Shown: positions 25,601 through 34,952, counted from the stretch's first letter. The stretch is DNA of 48,335 nucleotides from JALUZX01 sp964561605 (GCA_964561605.1 CAZLQD010000035.1:1-48335), one strand, 5' to 3'. Translations and numbers: made by a program. The notes: generated by a model not told the origin, from the sequence alone.

Positions 25601-28600
25601 GGCCCACCCCAGGGCGAGGAAGCTCTTCACCTGCTGGAGGGTCCACTTCTTCCCGGAAGGCCCGGCCCAGGCCGCGACCCGGGCGGCCATCGCGCCTGCA
25701 GACTCGGAGTCCTCCGAAAGCCTGCAGAGGAGAAAATAGGCCTCCAGGCACTTCTTGAGCCTGGGCATCCTGTCCAGGGAAGGGGCCTTGCCGGCCTTCT
25801 CCATCTCCCGGCGTACGAGGGAGGCGAGCCTTTCCATGAAACGTGAAAGGACCTTCCTCCCCTCCTTCCCCTCCAGGCGGAAGGAGGAGATTCCCTGGAG
25901 GACGGAGGACCATAGCGTCTCACGGGCCGCGACGTTCCTGATGAAACCGGTTGTCCGCTTTCGCTCGGCTTCCTCTATGGACGGATAGCGGGAGAGGAGC
26001 ATCTCCAGGGCTCTCCCCCAGGTCCCGAAGGCGGACTTCTCCCCGGCGGCGGACTCCGCCGAGGCCAGGTCCACCAAAATGGACGGGTCGTTCGGTGCCT
26101 GGAGGAGGAGGCGCCTGTAGATCCGGAGAGCCAGCCCTGTCTTCCCGTTCTCCAGGTAGAGGCGGGCCACCCGCTTCTGGGTGGCCACGAAGTCCAGGCT
26201 CTGCCTCGCCCTTTCGAAGACCCTGGCCGCCTCGGCCCACTTCTTCTCCTTCAAGAGAGCCTCCCCCAGGGAGAGGTAGACTTCAGGAGGGAAGACGCCT
26301 CCCAGGGCCATGAGTTCCCGGCCGTAGCGGATCAACTCCTTACGCTTTCCCGAGGAACGGGCCAGGTCCATGAGTTCCCTCAGGATGGTGAGGCGCTGCT
26401 CCGCCCCTACGGGAACCATCTCTTCCAGGATCTTCTTGGAACGGGCCCGCTCCTCGAGGGTGTCCAGGAAGTCCGAGAGGAGCCTGTAGAGGAAGAGCCT
26501 GGTGGGCCTCAAGGCCAACCGCTCCTCCACCCTCCGGGCCGCCCATTCGAGAATCGGGCCGGGCGCATCCAGGTTGAGGAGCCCGTCCATGGCCACGACG
26601 AAGAGATCGTCCGCCACGGGCCTGTCCGCAAGGAACTGGAAGATCGCCAGGGCCTTCTCCTTCTTGCCCGCCGCGGCGAGTTCCTTGCCCACGAGGAGCC
26701 AGAGCTCCACCTGGTCCGGATCTTTTGCAAGGGAGACCATGTATTCCTTCACGGCCTCCTCGTGGAGACCGGCGAAGGCCAGGACGCCGGCCTTGAAAGC
26801 CGGGTCCAGTCCCCCCAGGGCGGCCAGGGATCGGAGAGCCTCCCCTGCCTCCTTGGGCTTGCTCCTCTCCAGGGCCCCCATGGCCAGTTGCATCCACCAC
26901 TCCTTGGCATGGGCCGGGTCCAGCCTCAGAAGCCGGTGGAGGGTCTTCTCGTATTCCCGGATCTCCCCCGCCTCCAGGTAGACCCTGGAAAGGGCCTGGA
27001 GGGTCTTCTTCCTGTCTCCGCCCCGGCGGGCGAAGATGTCGAGCACATCCTTTACGGAATCTGTATCTCCGATCTTCGCGTAGAGGTCCACCAGGAGGGA
27101 GACCTCCCTGGGCGTGATCTTCCCCTTCTCCAGCTTCGTCTCCAGCTCGTCCGCCAGGTCCCCCAGCACCCCCTCCTTTGCGCAGAGCTCGAGGAGACGG
27201 TTCGCCGCCTGGCGCCGCCTGCTCTTGGAGGAGGTCCTCTCCCAAACCCGCCGGAGGATGGGAATCGCCTCCATGCCCCTCCCCACCCTGGGAAGGAGCC
27301 AGGCCAGGTGGATCTCCAGGTCCTCCCCCGGGACCAGGGAGAGGACCTTCTCGTAGACCCGGGCGGCCCTGGCCTCGAAACCCATCCGTTCCAGCTCCTC
27401 CCCCAGGGCCCGCAGGACCCCCGGGTAGGAACCGGCCCGGGCCTCCACCTCTTCCAGGAGAGTGAAGGCCTTCTCCCCCTTGCCGGTGTCCTTCAGGATC
27501 CTCGCCCACTCCAGGCCGGCCCAAAGGCTCCACGCCCCTTTCCCGGCCCGGTAGGCCTTCCGGAGGTAGTCCTCGGCCAGGGAGATGAACCCGGCCTCGC
27601 GGATGCGCTTGCAGAGGGTGAGCCTCCCCTCGAGGGTCCGGTAACGGGGAAGGGCCGCCGCCTCCCGCCACACCGCCTCGGCCTCGTCCATCCTTCCCAG
27701 GTCTACGAGTATCCTGCTCAGGTGAAGCCGGGTCTCCAGGCATGCCGGATCCCTGTCGATCTCCTCCCTCAGGATTCGAAGGGCCGTATCCACCTCTCCT
27801 TCGTCCAGGGCGAAGGTGAGGAGGAGGGAGATCCATTCCCGGGCGCCGGGTTCCTTCGCCTCGGGCCTGTCCAGGAGGGCCAGGGCCTCGCCCGCCTTTC
27901 CGAGCATCCCCAGGGAACGGACGGCCACGGCAAGGTGTTCGTGATCCAGGCGGGGCCGCTTCAACCAGCCCGCCACGAGATCCTCGAGTTTTCCCATCCG
28001 CTCCGCCAGTTCGGCCCGGGCCCAGGCCGTATACCTCCTCTCCCGGGGGGACCGGGCAAGGGCCGCCGCCTGGGCCAGGGTCTTCCCCGCCTTTTCCAGG
28101 AGCCCCCCCTCCTCCTGGAACCGGGCGGCCTGGAGGAGGGAGAGGAATCTCCGCTTCCTGTTGCGGGACTGGATGGGTCCGGCATACCGGGCGGCGAAGG
28201 CCTTCTCCCCGTGGAGGCCCGCCACCCTGGCCGCCGTGGCCGCCAGGTAGGACATGTCCAGGAAGGCGATCCCCCTGAGCTGGGCCAGGGCATCCTTCCG
28301 CCTTCCCTCCGAAAAGGCCAGGAGAGCGAGACAGATCCTGCACTCCCACTCCTGCCACCGGGAGGGCTTCGACTCCAGGGCCTTTCGGAACCAGGCCCGG
28401 GCTTCCCGATTGTTCCCCAGCTCTTCCGAGAGCCTGGCGCAGAGGATCGCCGCCTCAGGATCGCCGGGACGCATCTTCTGGAAGGCCCTGGCGGCCTGGT
28501 AGGCCTCCTTCTTCCTTCCCTGGGCCCGGTAGACCTCCACCAGGACCCGGGCGGCCCGATCGCCCTTCCGCTTCTTGGCTTCCTTCTCAAGGGGGGCAAG

Positions 28601-28780
28601 GCTTCCCGAGGCGAGCCGCACCTGGGCCGCCGCCATGTCGAAGGCCCGGACCGTGAAGACCCGGCCGGAGAAGAGCTTCTCCACCGCACCGGCAAGAGAG
28701 GGCCGGCTAGCCTGGGGCGGGGCGGGCCCGGCGAGGAAGAAGACAGGGGAAAGGAAGAGGAACCAGGTGATTCCTTTCAT
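22673..28780 (-). CDS. Giant secreted TPR-repeat protein, 2035 aa
   Basis: The start has a signal peptide (MKGITWFLFLSPVFFLAGPA), so it is probably periplasmic or otherwise extracytoplasmic. Nearly the whole protein is helical TPR-like repeats with the pattern of small residues (A/G at position 8, A at 20, P near 32), for example ARAFQKMRPGDPEAAILCAR and ARVFERARQSLDFVATQKRV. No enzymatic domain was recognised. TPR arrays are protein-binding scaffolds, so it probably assembles partners of the operon. ATG 28780 has GGGAGGG 7 bases upstream and overlaps the stop of the VWA gene by ATGA, suggesting translational coupling. It ends the operon and overlaps the convergent symporter by 16 bases. In Bat operons the last genes are often TPR proteins (BatC, BatE), but these are much shorter. 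Confidence 0.85.
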   Translation of the reverse strand: MKGITWFLFLSPVFFLAGPAPPQASRPSLAGAVEKLFSGRVFTVRAFDMAAAQVRLASGSLAPLEKEAKKRKGDRAARVLVEVYRAQGRKKEAYQAARAFQKMRPGDPEAAILCARLSEELGNNREARAWFRKALESKPSRWQEWECRICLALLAFSEGRRKDALAQLRGIAFLDMSYLAATAARVAGLHGEKAFAARYAGPIQSRNRKRRFLSLLQAARFQEEGGLLEKAGKTLAQAAALARSPRERRYTAWARAELAERMGKLEDLVAGWLKRPRLDHEHLAVAVRSLGMLGKAGEALALLDRPEAKEPGAREWISLLLTFALDEGEVDTALRILREEIDRDPACLETRLHLSRILVDLGRMDEAEAVWREAAALPRYRTLEGRLTLCKRIREAGFISLAEDYLRKAYRAGKGAWSLWAGLEWARILKDTGKGEKAFTLLEEVEARAGSYPGVLRALGEELERMGFEARAARVYEKVLSLVPGEDLEIHLAWLLPRVGRGMEAIPILRRVWERTSSKSRRRQAANRLLELCAKEGVLGDLADELETKLEKGKITPREVSLLVDLYAKIGDTDSVKDVLDIFARRGGDRKKTLQALSRVYLEAGEIREYEKTLHRLLRLDPAHAKEWWMQLAMGALERSKPKEAGEALRSLAALGGLDPAFKAGVLAFAGLHEEAVKEYMVSLAKDPDQVELWLLVGKELAAAGKKEKALAIFQFLADRPVADDLFVVAMDGLLNLDAPGPILEWAARRVEERLALRPTRLFLYRLLSDFLDTLEERARSKKILEEMVPVGAEQRLTILRELMDLARSSGKRKELIRYGRELMALGGVFPPEVYLSLGEALLKEKKWAEAARVFERARQSLDFVATQKRVARLYLENGKTGLALRIYRRLLLQAPNDPSILVDLASAESAAGEKSAFGTWGRALEMLLSRYPSIEEAERKRTTGFIRNVAARETLWSSVLQGISSFRLEGKEGRKVLSRFMERLASLVRREMEKAGKAPSLDRMPRLKKCLEAYFLLCRLSEDSESAGAMAARVAAWAGPSGKKWTLQQVKSFLALGWAATALKFLDSLSPRERRALEWKASWLIQGEPPPGRPPGREYAMGAVLWRFFFQGPEKARAALATLLAGLSPSARGSMAVELLPLHLLLGDRPGFLKTLISSIQRGGKGGKGAAVSPYTMKRILGSVWRILREEERKVVLETLEALANDKGEPYLWRSLYLDALLASGKRAEGGRDLSGTVEDVCRQSITADSIAMYLLLVPRSKRAAVLERILSEKKGFLLDRLLGLVPLALGKEIDSSVLEVLEKGYRETKKPEDVGRVLLADQTWAPSLPPAVKEPLLRILEKRSPSDLDIAMARVELFLEEGKEKEARDLVRRVLRGGKVERLFRTKWDVLLRRAFRGESAAEMDSTIRKAAERGSVQALLFYVSYLSGRGERERALAFLDDWSARHPKDARVFQARIRLLRELGRHRRALEEFRSWVEGNGDFNSYWFMNLASDLARVGRFREAMEVLDHYRSSPTASIDYSAWNRVIRLVQFPPSPERDRRILLSLRSYFHPSDPRMFWSISYVFRDFPGGESASPLMKAATIPGCLEVLEGALERMSAPAFGGVNPYARMNPPVPWGLYAALVWGYKARGKEKELIARLENVLSREPSAAKPVFLGTVAGYWIPGAERKEWIRKALNLVLLSRRGTLQENPFWIEGLEKAGEVEPARRLRAWALLSGVVQGNFRARNLLLRVLRKEGKKALDDRWVREALLASLPLLPPRVFNRFPDLGSSSFLEPWIEAGRWKEFLGLAGDLVDWYRSRRSPSLARPHLVLAVGFAGDGKREEGRRLLKAAFGEAFSGGRYLDPKWTNRFFALDPEGFQAALEETLTEFERKGLGPAGAGATFLAALALDLVKAGKSEDGARTWKKALALAAEGGISSKVRIGRMAFRGGREEWGAALLAPIFEKGLVEPSAAAQVCSELLSAGVSRSLLRKGLETYLSWCPRKDLALLGPGILPRKEARAFLEKALAENPRDEELKAALAKLESQPRK

Positions 28781-31311
28781 GGGTAAACCCTCCCGGAGCC
28801 TCCCGGAGGAAGCGGCGGCGGCAGGCGCCGGAACAGGACTTCGAAGAGATAGAGGAAGAGGGCCAGGAGAAGGAGCCAGGGTGAGAGCAGGAAGGGAAGG
28901 CGTCCCCCCGGCGCGGAAGTGAGGGCCCGGGCCGCCTCCCGGGGGGAGGGATCTTCGAGGCCCCCGCCGGGGGCCCTCAGGGAGGCGAGCACGTCCTCAT
29001 CCAGCCTTCCCAGGGCCTCCTCGGCCCGGAAGGTCTTCCCTGGAAGGGCGGCCCAGGCCGAGAGGATCGTCCCCCCCTTGCCGCGGACCCGGATCCTCCA
29101 GGCCTTGGCCCCGGAGGCCGCGGGAAGGAGGGCCTGGAATCGCCCTGGCGCAAATTCCGACCCTGACCCGATCCGCCTGCCCTTCTCGAAGACATCCATC
29201 TCCCCGGGGAAGAGAGGTCTTCCGGCGGAATCCACGGCCCGGGCCAGGACGCGGACCCGGTCCCCCTCCCTCTCCATGCGGACCTCCAGCCTGGGCCGCC
29301 CTCCTCTCCTTACGACCGTCCGGAGGAGGCTCCGGAACAGGGGGCCGTATCCCTTCCAGGCGGCCCAATCCCCGAGCATGGGCCCCTGGGTCTGGGTGGT
29401 CCAGCAGGCCGTCCGGCCCAGGCCGTAAGGCCACCGGGCGAAGAGAGGGACCCCCTTTCCCAGCTCGAGGAGAACTTCGGCGCCGGGCCTGGCCCGGGTC
29501 TCCAGGGCTCCCGAGAGGGGAGGAGCCTGGGCCAGGTCGATCCCCTTCAACTCCGGGGCCCCTTCCTTTCCTCTCACTTGCAGGGGCGGGGGGAGGAAGG
29601 GGGGAAGGAGGGAACTCGTCGGTTGCTTGAGGATGATCTCGGGAAGGTCGAAACGGCCGGGGGCCTGGTAGTAGCGCCCCCTCCCCCACTGGGCCAGGTT
29701 GAGGAGGAAATCGCTGTCCCTTCCCGGCCCTACGAGGACCGTGGACACGGTGATCCCCGCCTCGGCCATCCGCCTGACCAGGCTCTCGAAGGGACCCCGT
29801 TCCACGCCCCCGTCGGTGAGGATGAGGACGTGCTTGAACCTGGTGGTCACATCCAACAAACCGTAATAGGCCTCCTCGATGGCGGGAAGGAGGACCGTTC
29901 CGCCCCCGGCCTGGAGGCGGTTCAGAGCCCGCATGATCTCGATCTGGTTCGAGGCGGGCTGGAGGGGTGCGGCCCACCTTTTGTGCCCGTAGAACTCCAC
30001 GATCCCCACCTTGTCGTGGGGCTTGAGCCGCCTGATGGCCAGCCGGGCCACTTCCTTCGCCAGGTCCACCCTGTTTCCCATGCTCCCCGAGGTATCGATG
30101 ATGAGCACCAGGGCCACGCTGGGATCCCGCCGTTCCTCCCGCTGCTCCAGGAAGACCGGGAGGAGGGGCTCCAGGGGCGTTCCGGCGTAGCCCCCGGGCC
30201 CGAAGGAGGAAGTCGCCCCCGCCATGAGGAGCCCCGTGCCGTTGAAGGTCACGAGGCGTGCCAGTTCCGCCAGGGCCTTCTCCCCGACGGCGCCGGCCGG
30301 TGCGTCGTCCAGGACGACCAGGTCGGGAGGCACCGGTGAGGCCAGGGCCCGGGAGAGATCCCCGGGCCGGACCCGTTCCAGGGCGAACCCGGCGGCCTCC
30401 AGGAGGGATGCCGGATCACCCGGCCCCCCACGGCACCAGACCACCCTGGGTGGATCCTGGACGGCCAGGGGCACCCGGAGGACGTCGTTTCCCCGCACTC
30501 CGTCCCAGGGTGCGCTCCAGCGGATCTCCAGGAGATGCCCCCCGGGGCTTCCGGCACGGAGGGCGAGGGAAAAAACGAACCGCCCTCTCCCGGGAAGGTC
30601 CACGGTCTTCTTCGCTCCCGGCCTTCCGTCGAGGAAGGCCTGGAGAAGCCCCCTTCCTCCACGATCGGCCTCGAGGAGCACCCGGACCTCCCTGGTCTCG
30701 CCGGGATACCAGGGATCGGGAACCTCCAGGGAGAGGGGATAGGCGTCTGGCCCGGGTTTCCGGGGAACCGCTACTGTGTGGACCGGTATCCCCCTCGATG
30801 CCAGGAGGAGGGCCTCCCTTTCGGGCCTTCCTCTGTCGGCACCCCCGTCGGAGAAGAGGATCACTTCACCGGCCGCCCGGGCGGGAACGAGGGCCCCGGC
30901 CAGCCTGAGGGCACCCTCCAGGTCGGTCCCCTCCCGAGGAGGCTCCACTCCCGCCTCGGCCCTTACGGCCCGGACTCCGGCCAGGACCGAGACGATCCGG
31001 TCGGGCCCGTTCTCCAGGGAGGCCAGGGCCTCCTTGAAGTCCCGGGCCTTCAGGCGGGCCCGGTCTCCAACGCTCTCCGACAAGTCTTCCACCAGGACGG
31101 CGACCCTCTCCCCGGCGGAGCGGAAGAGTACGGGCCTGGCCAGGGCGAACACGACCAGGAAGAGCAGGAGGGATCGAAGGAGGGTCACCCAGGCGAGACG
31201 CCGCCTCTCCAGGGGGGAGCGGGAGAAGTGGGCCCAGTAGAGGTAGAGAGGGAGGAGGGCCAGGGCCAGGAAGGCCCAGGGTTCCATGAAACGGATCCCG
31301 GCGAGGCTCAT
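28777..31311 (-). CDS. Membrane protein with two VWA domains and a GATase-like domain, 844 aa
   Basis: Two N-terminal membrane helices (about 11-27 and 43-60) are followed by a first VWA-like domain with DLSES (76-80), which fits DxSxS. A central alpha/beta GATase-1-like region (about 290-395) comes next, then a second VWA domain with a complete MIDAS start, IIDTSGSM (Asp406). A beta-rich region follows, and a C-terminal helix (FLLSPWLLLLALFLYLFEVL). Metal-dependent VWA domains bind protein partners and commonly work with MoxR ATPases. ATG 31311 has GGGAGGG 4 bases upstream and overlaps the previous stop (ATGA). The in-frame extension to 31626 is antisense-like. Likely an inner-membrane part of a Bat-like complex. 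Confidence 0.85.
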   Translation of the reverse strand: MSLAGIRFMEPWAFLALALLPLYLYWAHFSRSPLERRRLAWVTLLRSLLLFLVVFALARPVLFRSAGERVAVLVEDLSESVGDRARLKARDFKEALASLENGPDRIVSVLAGVRAVRAEAGVEPPREGTDLEGALRLAGALVPARAAGEVILFSDGGADRGRPEREALLLASRGIPVHTVAVPRKPGPDAYPLSLEVPDPWYPGETREVRVLLEADRGGRGLLQAFLDGRPGAKKTVDLPGRGRFVFSLALRAGSPGGHLLEIRWSAPWDGVRGNDVLRVPLAVQDPPRVVWCRGGPGDPASLLEAAGFALERVRPGDLSRALASPVPPDLVVLDDAPAGAVGEKALAELARLVTFNGTGLLMAGATSSFGPGGYAGTPLEPLLPVFLEQREERRDPSVALVLIIDTSGSMGNRVDLAKEVARLAIRRLKPHDKVGIVEFYGHKRWAAPLQPASNQIEIMRALNRLQAGGGTVLLPAIEEAYYGLLDVTTRFKHVLILTDGGVERGPFESLVRRMAEAGITVSTVLVGPGRDSDFLLNLAQWGRGRYYQAPGRFDLPEIILKQPTSSLLPPFLPPPLQVRGKEGAPELKGIDLAQAPPLSGALETRARPGAEVLLELGKGVPLFARWPYGLGRTACWTTQTQGPMLGDWAAWKGYGPLFRSLLRTVVRRGGRPRLEVRMEREGDRVRVLARAVDSAGRPLFPGEMDVFEKGRRIGSGSEFAPGRFQALLPAASGAKAWRIRVRGKGGTILSAWAALPGKTFRAEEALGRLDEDVLASLRAPGGGLEDPSPREAARALTSAPGGRLPFLLSPWLLLLALFLYLFEVLFRRLPPPLPPGGSGRVYP

Positions 31312-33050
31312 GCCGCCCTCCCCCGGTTGAAGGCCCACCACTCCAGGGTCAGGAAGAAGAGCCCCAAGAGGCCCAGGAGGAAGGCCGGCGGAAGGCCGCC
31401 CCGGCCCGGACCCCCGGCCTCTCCGGCAGGCCGCTCGAGGTCGCCAGCCAAGGCCGGACCTCCCCCTGAGGGAACGGGCAAGGCCTCTCCTCCGAGCTTC
31501 ACCGGCCCCCCTCCCGCCGAAGGCCATTCGCCGGCCCCCTCCCTGAGGGGCACCCGGATCTCCGGAAATCGAGGAATCTTCAAAGGAAGAGAGCCCCCGT
31601 CCAGCCCCGAGACGACCCTGCCCCATCCGCTCCTGGGAACTCCGTCCTCGGGAAAGACGAGCCCCGAGAGGGACCTGAGGGCCCTCCCGAAGAACCTGGG
31701 GAAGTCGGGGCTCTCGGAGAGCCGCCCCCCCGGGGCCTCGGGATCGGCCGCCACGAGGATCCGGGTCGGTGAGCCCGGGAGGATCCCGACGACCGTCCCC
31801 TCACTGTTGCGGACCAGAGGAACCAGTCCCTTCGGTCCCGGAAGGGCGGAGGAGGACACCCCCGAGAAGGAGAGCCCCCTCACCAGGGGGTGGAAGGAGG
31901 CGGGGCGCCACTGGCTCCTCGCCCCCCCAGGGTCCGCCCCGGCCGCAAGGCCGAAGAGGAGGGAGGGGAGCCCCCGGACCCGGTCCAGGTCCTTGGAATC
32001 CCGCAGGACCGCAACAGCGGCCGAGGAGGGATCCTCCGTGACCTCCACGCCATCCAGGGCGGCCAGGGCGGCCCGCAGGGCCCTCCCTGCCGACGGTGCG
32101 TATACACCGAAGGTCTTCCCGGGGGGGATCGCCAGGACGAGCCGGTCGTTGGGAGGGAAGGGATCCTTCCCCGAGAGGAAGGCCTCCACTCTCCCGCCGG
32201 GAGGAAGACCGGAGAGGAGGATCTCCGCCCGGGGAGCCTTGTCGTCCAGGAGTTTCACTTCCTCTTTTCCGGAAGAGTTCCGGACGGTGAGGCTCCTCAC
32301 GGGACCGCCCTTTCCCTTTCTTCGGGCCCGGACCAGGAGGCTCCACTTCCCGTCTTCCAGGCGGACCGGCATGGCCGCCTCCACTCCGTCGTCCCACAAA
32401 GGAGCCGGAAGGAGCAGGACCTCCAGGGGGATTCCCCCGGGAAGAGTCTTCTCCCGGGGAAGGCCCGATGGATCCACGGCAAGGACCAGGACGGAGCCCT
32501 TCTTCCTTCCCCGGAGGAGGGAGAGGGCCGTCCGGATTCCTTCCCGCCAGTTCCTCCGGGGGACATCTCCCTTCCAGGGGGGGAGTTCCTCCAGGGCTCC
32601 CAGGGCGGCCAAGGGCGGGTCGGCCGGTGAGGAGAGGGCCCGGCAAGGGCTTCCCGCCAGGAGAAGGGCGCACCGGATCCGGCCCCGTTCGCTCGGGAGG
32701 GTGCGCTCCAGGATGGAGAGGGCCTCCTCCTTCGCCCCGGGAAGGACCTGGACCGCCGGGTCGAGAAGATAGATCCGGCAAGGAGCATCCTTCCCCGAGG
32801 CTCCGGGCTCACCGGCCGAGAACAGGAGGGAGAGGAGCACCAGCAGGACGAGGATCAGGGAGCCCAACCGGGAAAGGCGGCGGAAGAGGACCCGTGGGGA
32901 GCGCTCCTTCACGGCCTCCCGCCAGAAGAGAATCGTCGGCACCGTCACCGGCCGGGAGCGGACCCGGAGGAAGTGGAGAAGGAAGGCCGAGACCAGGGCC
33001 AAGGCCCCGGCGCCCCAGAAGAGCCAGGAAGGAACGCCCCAGAGGTTCAC
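31308..33050 (-). CDS. BatA-like membrane protein with degenerate VWA, 580 aa
   Basis: The N-terminus is typical of the BatA/aerotolerance-regulator family: a first helix, FWGAGALALVSAFLLHFL, then RVRSRPVTVPTILFW, a basic segment, and a second helix (about 62-78). The next domain looks VWA-like, but its MIDAS strand reads YLLDPAVQV, so the two serines of DxSxS are lost and metal binding is doubtful. The C-terminus has one more helix (PPAFLLGLLGLFFLTLEWWA). GTG 33050 has GGGAGG 8 bases upstream and overlaps the DUF58 stop (GTGA). It is likely a partner of the following VWA protein in the same membrane complex. Confidence 0.78.
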   Translation of the reverse strand: MNLWGVPSWLFWGAGALALVSAFLLHFLRVRSRPVTVPTILFWREAVKERSPRVLFRRLSRLGSLILVLLVLLSLLFSAGEPGASGKDAPCRIYLLDPAVQVLPGAKEEALSILERTLPSERGRIRCALLLAGSPCRALSSPADPPLAALGALEELPPWKGDVPRRNWREGIRTALSLLRGRKKGSVLVLAVDPSGLPREKTLPGGIPLEVLLLPAPLWDDGVEAAMPVRLEDGKWSLLVRARRKGKGGPVRSLTVRNSSGKEEVKLLDDKAPRAEILLSGLPPGGRVEAFLSGKDPFPPNDRLVLAIPPGKTFGVYAPSAGRALRAALAALDGVEVTEDPSSAAVAVLRDSKDLDRVRGLPSLLFGLAAGADPGGARSQWRPASFHPLVRGLSFSGVSSSALPGPKGLVPLVRNSEGTVVGILPGSPTRILVAADPEAPGGRLSESPDFPRFFGRALRSLSGLVFPEDGVPRSGWGRVVSGLDGGSLPLKIPRFPEIRVPLREGAGEWPSAGGGPVKLGGEALPVPSGGGPALAGDLERPAGEAGGPGRGGLPPAFLLGLLGLFFLTLEWWAFNRGRAA

Positions 33051-33922
33051 AGCGGAAGCCTCCCACCGAGGAACAAGGTCTCCACCTGGGAGAGGACGTC
33101 GGCGGTCACGTTCAAGGGAAGGAGGTAGGCCCCCCGCCGGGCGGCGAAGGACCGCAACCGTTCCTGGAATTCCTCCCAGGCCTTCCGGTAGCGCTCCAGG
33201 ACCGAAGGGGTCACCGTAACGTCCCTCTCCTCACCGGTCTCGCAGTCCACGACCCTCACTTCCCCCTTGAGAGGAGGTTGGGCGTCGTCGGGGTGGATCA
33301 GTTGGACCAGCACCAGCTTGTGGCGCTGCCGCCCAAGTTCCTCCAGCACACCCTCCACACCGGAAGGGGAGAAGAAATCGCTCACCACGACCAGGAGCCC
33401 CCGACGCCCCCGGAGCCCTCGAATCCGGCGGAGAGTCTTCTCGATGCCCGTTCCTCCCGACGGCCCGAGCCTCTCCAGCCAGTCCAGGAGGGCCATTCCC
33501 CTCTTCTTGCCCGAAAGGGGCCCGAAGCCCGGCAGGGGATCGGCCCCGAAGGGATGGACCCGGACCCGGTCCTGGCCCGAGAGGGCCACCCATGAGAACG
33601 CCGCAGCGGCCCGGAGGGCCGCCCGCCCCCTCTCGGCGGGGAAGAAGACCGAGTCGGAAAGATCCAGGGCGAGGTGGACCGGGAGATCCAGCTCCTCCAC
33701 GAAGAGGCGGGAGAACAGTTTCCCCAGCCTCTGGTAGACCCTCCAGTCCACACGTTTCATGTCCTCCCCAGGGACGTAGGCCCGGTAGTCGGCGAACTCC
33801 ACCCCTCCGCCCAGGGCGAGGGACGACTGTTCGGCGGGCCGCCCCCCCCGGGGAAGCCGCCTGGCCGAATACCGAAGGGCTTCCAGCCTTCGAAGGAAAG
33901 CTGCGTCGAAGAGGTCCCCCAA
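33047..33922 (-). CDS. DUF58-domain protein, 291 aa
   Basis: DUF58 proteins are regular partners of MoxR ATPases and have a VWA-like fold. The family motif GVEFADYRAYVPGEDMKRVD then WRVYQRLGK (about 40-68) is present. It is followed by the strand HLALDLSDS (about 83-91), the family's DxSxS-like signature. No membrane helix is seen, so it should be cytoplasmic or peripheral. The start is TTG 33922, strongly supported by GAGAGGAG 7 bases upstream, within the 13-base gap after moxR. It overlaps the BatA-like gene by 4 bases. Confidence 0.9.
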   Translation of the reverse strand: MGDLFDAAFLRRLEALRYSARRLPRGGRPAEQSSLALGGGVEFADYRAYVPGEDMKRVDWRVYQRLGKLFSRLFVEELDLPVHLALDLSDSVFFPAERGRAALRAAAAFSWVALSGQDRVRVHPFGADPLPGFGPLSGKKRGMALLDWLERLGPSGGTGIEKTLRRIRGLRGRRGLLVVVSDFFSPSGVEGVLEELGRQRHKLVLVQLIHPDDAQPPLKGEVRVVDCETGEERDVTVTPSVLERYRKAWEEFQERLRSFAARRGAYLLPLNVTADVLSQVETLFLGGRLPL

Positions 33923-33935
33923 GGCCGGTCTCCTC

Positions 33936-34952
33936 TCAGGCTTCGGTCTTGGGAACGGCCGCCAGGACCCCCCGGATCAGCCGGTCCGGATCCATACCCT
34001 CTGCCCTGGCCTCGTAGCCCAGGAGGATCCTGTGGCGGAGCACCGGAAGAGCCGCCTCCTCGATGTCCTTGCAGGCCACCGAGGTCCGTCCGTCCCTGAG
34101 GGCCAGGACCTTTCCGGAGAGGACCAGGCCCTGGACGCCCCGCGGACTGGCTCCCAGTTCGACGAAGCGGTTGGTTTCGGCCGTGGCGTAGGGCGATCCC
34201 GGCTGGGTCGCCATGACCAGCCTGATGGCGTAGGACCGGACGTGTTCGGGCACGGGCACCGAGAGGGCGGTCTTCCTCATCCAGAGCACATCCTCGGGAG
34301 ACGCCGCCCGGCCCACCTCGGGCTCCTTGCCCTCGGTGGTGCGCTCCAGGATCAGGTGGTATTCCTCCTCCCGGGGATAGTCGACGAGGATCTTCAGGAG
34401 GAACCGGTCCACCTGGGCCTCGGGAAGGGGGTAGGTTCCCTCCTGCTCCACCGGGTTCTGGGTTGCCAGGACCACGAAGGGATCGGGCAAGGCCATGGTC
34501 TCCCTTCCCACGGTGATCTGCTTCTCCTGCATGGCCTCCAGGAGGGCCGCCTGGGTCTTGGGCGTGGCCCGGTTGATCTCGTCGGCCAGCACGAGGTTGG
34601 CCACGATGGGTCCCCGGCGGAAGACCACCTCCTGCTTGCCCGGCGCCGTCTCCTCCAGGACGTGGGAGCCGAGGATGTCGGCGGGAAGCATGTCCGGCGT
34701 GAACTGGATCCTGGAGAAGGAGAGGTCCAGGACCCGGCCCAGAGTGCGGATCAACATGGTCTTCCCGATCCCCGGCACCCCTTCCAGGAGGGCATGGCCG
34801 CCCGTGAAGAGGGCCGTCAAGACCCCGGCCACGACCTGGTTCTGGCCCACGATGAACTTGTGGACCTCATCCTCGATTTTCTTGAAGGTCTCCTGGAAAC
34901 GGGCGCAGTCCTCCCTGGCGAGGGAGACTTTCGCTTCGTCGAGGTCGCTCAT
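33936..34952 (-). CDS. MoxR-family AAA+ ATPase, 338 aa
   Basis: A cytoplasmic AAA+ chaperone-like ATPase that remodels VWA-domain clients, often in metal insertion or complex assembly. Walker A is GVPGIGKT (58-65), Walker B is LVLADE (120-125), sensor 1 lies in VVLATQNP, and VDRFLLK carries the arginine-finger region of MoxR proteins. Length is normal. ATG 34952 has AAGGAG 7 bases upstream and overlaps the previous stop (ATGA). It is the core of the operon, followed by DUF58, BatA-like and VWA genes in the standard order. Confidence 0.95.
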   Translation of the reverse strand: MSDLDEAKVSLAREDCARFQETFKKIEDEVHKFIVGQNQVVAGVLTALFTGGHALLEGVPGIGKTMLIRTLGRVLDLSFSRIQFTPDMLPADILGSHVLEETAPGKQEVVFRRGPIVANLVLADEINRATPKTQAALLEAMQEKQITVGRETMALPDPFVVLATQNPVEQEGTYPLPEAQVDRFLLKILVDYPREEEYHLILERTTEGKEPEVGRAASPEDVLWMRKTALSVPVPEHVRSYAIRLVMATQPGSPYATAETNRFVELGASPRGVQGLVLSGKVLALRDGRTSVACKDIEEAALPVLRHRILLGYEARAEGMDPDRLIRGVLAAVPKTEA

